A DNA stretch of 5,461 bases from contig MEMY01000086.1 in the NCBI GenBank assembly GCA_001768965.1, positions 834 through 6,294 on the forward strand, given 5' to 3'. Of the stretch, positions 4,331 to 5,461 are shown in pieces. The translations under genes were made by a program, and so were the position numbers. The first letter of the stretch is position 1; each line of letters starts with the position of its first letter. The notes beneath the pieces were generated by a model. The model searched no databases. It worked only from the letters and a program-made list of their open reading frames with translations, and was not told the origin of the DNA. The stretch is from an archaeon RBG_16_50_20. Its GTDB lineage: Archaea; Thermoproteota; Bathyarchaeia; 40CM-2-53-6.

Positions 4331-5362
4331 TCAGCGTACTTTGGGGTAGGCCAGTGTTCGGTTCAACAGAAGCATCGTAGCCCAGTTCATTAAGTAGTAA
4401 GTCGTTAGGTACGTGTATCCGTACTTCTTGATCCTGCGAAGCGAGGTGTAGGCCACCATCTCAGGATTGAACAGGATGAGGCCCTGATGCCTGATCCGCA
4501 AACTGAGCATTATGTCCTCTGAGAGTTGTCGATGCTCATCGAAACCTCCTGCATCCCAAAAGGCGTCTTTCCTGTAAGCGCAGTTGAAGCCAGCAACATG
4601 CGGCAATCCAAGCGTCAATGAGAGACGTTGAAACCAGCCAGTAGCCACATCGTACACAAGTGCGTCCAGACGAGTCCCTTCATAAGGCAGCGTTGGACCT
4701 GTGACACCAACCGCCTGCCGATCCGTCTCGAATGCATGATTAATTCCATCTAGCCATTTCTCAGATGCTATTGTGTCCGCGTCGATGAATGCAACGATGT
4801 CACCTGAGGCCTGTTCGGCACCGGTGTTCCTAGCGGCGCCTACAGGTTGACGGGGCTTAATCAGAACTTTGTCTGCATATTGCTTTGCGATCTCAACGGT
4901 TTTGTCGGTGCTTCCTCCGTCGACAACAATGACCTCGAAGGGTACATTGCTACTCTGATTGACGAGTGAACGCAAACATCTGGGCAAGTATTTCTCTTCG
5001 TTCCAAGTTGGGACGATTATTGAGACATCAAGTACTGAAGCAACAAGCATGTATCTTATCTTGGATCCCAGCGTCAACGAGCGAGAGTTGATCTCAACGG
5101 GCATCCATTCTCCAGACGTGAGCAGTCGCTGGGACAGGTTCTCAAGAACCACCTGTTGCTGGTCTCGCAGAACCAAAATAACGTCAAGGTGCGACCGAAT
5201 GGCGTGGTATTGAATGAGTTTGGTAAGTTCTGCAATTATGATCGCCATGATCTCAGGCGTCTTCGGGGCTAACGCGATCAAGATGGAGATTGACAAGATC
5301 AATGGTATTGCAGGGATCCTAATTTTCTGCACTCGTTCAACCATCCGTGGGGCTTTCGCCAT
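4331..5362 (-). CDS. Family 2 glycosyltransferase with N-terminal membrane-anchored extension
   Basis: Residues 111-343 form a GT-A fold family 2 glycosyltransferase, which moves a sugar from a nucleotide- or lipid-linked donor. Seen in order: SIIVPTWNEE (114-123) at the nucleotide site, VVDGGSTDKT (146-155), the metal-binding DxD as FIDADT (D194, D196), AGFNCAYRKDAFWDAGGFDE (257-276), and SEDIMLSLRIR (281-291) with the likely catalytic ED pair (E282, D283). A hydrophobic C-terminus (about 317-336) suggests membrane association. Residues 1-110 are not part of the usual fold: a basic start, one strong helix (about 16-33), a second hydrophobic stretch (37-50) and a soluble, charged segment (56-104). 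The first ATG (5362) has only a weak GAGG three bases upstream; ATG 5050 (M105) would give a normal-size 239-residue enzyme but has no ribosome site either. The acceptor is unknown; surface glycan or protein glycosylation is plausible. Confidence 0.92.
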   Translation of the reverse strand: MAKAPRMVERVQKIRIPAIPLILSISILIALAPKTPEIMAIIIAELTKLIQYHAIRSHLDVILVLRDQQQVVLENLSQRLLTSGEWMPVEINSRSLTLGSKIRYMLVASVLDVSIIVPTWNEEKYLPRCLRSLVNQSSNVPFEVIVVDGGSTDKTVEIAKQYADKVLIKPRQPVGAARNTGAEQASGDIVAFIDADTIASEKWLDGINHAFETDRQAVGVTGPTLPYEGTRLDALVYDVATGWFQRLSLTLGLPHVAGFNCAYRKDAFWDAGGFDEHRQLSEDIMLSLRIRHQGLILFNPEMVAYTSLRRIKKYGYTYLTTYYLMNWATMLLLNRTLAYPKVR

Positions 5363-5461
5363 GTGCCTCTTGCTCTTAAGTGTACAACTATGGCGAGCGG
5401 ATTCTGAGAAACAACCTAAGAAATTTCCGCATCATGAAACTGCAGTGCGCACAAACCAAAC
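5363..5461. other. Right-edge segment without a supportable gene
   Basis: No coding region can be supported in these 99 bases. On the minus strand one frame runs open from the edge to a TAG at 5390-5388 and ends MMRKFLRLFLRIRSP, which could be the C-terminus of a gene lying to the right and 25 nt ahead of the glycosyltransferase. On the plus strand an ATG at 5434 is followed by nine open codons. Neither is long enough to judge. No clear TATA-like box was seen for the glycosyltransferase. Confidence 0.3.

Noticed and set aside
4959..5213. Plus-strand open frame of 84 codons
   Set aside because: It is antisense to the glycosyltransferase start region and has no recognisable features.
5388..5461. 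Possible C-terminal tail of a minus-strand gene ending MMRKFLRLFLRIRSP
   Set aside because: About 23 codons are visible; they could be the end of a gene to the right, but the sequence is too short to support a call.
5434..5461. Possible plus-strand start, ATG followed by nine codons
   Set aside because: There is no ribosome site and too little sequence to judge.

Overview
The window looks like ordinary chromosomal DNA of an archaeon. No class is firmly fixed; a Thermoproteota/Nitrososphaeria-type lineage would fit, but that is inference. The evidence is threefold. Several starts are GTG or TTG preceded by GTGA, GGTGA or GGAGG at 5-7 nt, which match the usual archaeal 16S rRNA tail. A-T-rich TATA-like boxes lie at plausible distances upstream, with no convincing bacterial -35/-10 pairs. 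One gene is a TrpB2-type tryptophan synthase beta chain, a form common in archaea. Base composition is close to balanced. There are no tRNAs, rRNAs, insertion sequences or CRISPR arrays.

Layout from left to right. (1) Positions 1-226, minus strand: the 5' part of a small membrane protein with a methionine-rich loop, cut by the window edge. (2) 302-1075, minus: a ZIP-family metal-ion transporter, probably starting at a TTG with a strong GGAGG site rather than at the ATG further upstream. (3) 1226-2080, plus: a TIM-barrel metal-dependent hydrolase/decarboxylase of the amidohydrolase_2 group, divergent from the ZIP gene. (4) 2086-3414, minus: a stand-alone TrpB2, convergent with the amidohydrolase and separated from it by only 5 nt. 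(5) 3520-4005, plus: a DUF2721-type three-helix membrane protein, divergent from trpB. (6) 4006-4094: a short convergent intergenic segment with two successive hairpins, the second followed by four Ts. (7) 4086-4253, minus: a 55-residue two-helix membrane protein. (8) 4331-5362, minus: a family 2 glycosyltransferase with an unusual N-terminal membrane-anchored extension. (9) 5363-5461: no supportable gene.

The genes do not form one evident pathway. Orientation alternates so often that most are probably single-gene units. Possible same-strand pairs are ZIP with the Met-rich membrane protein, and the glycosyltransferase with the 55-residue protein, but the downstream member of each pair has its own TATA-like box. 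The strongest leads are the glycosyltransferase extension, the Met-rich membrane protein beside the ZIP transporter, the Asp-for-Glu metal-site variant in that transporter, and the tandem hairpins. Nothing here amounts to a clearly new multi-gene system.
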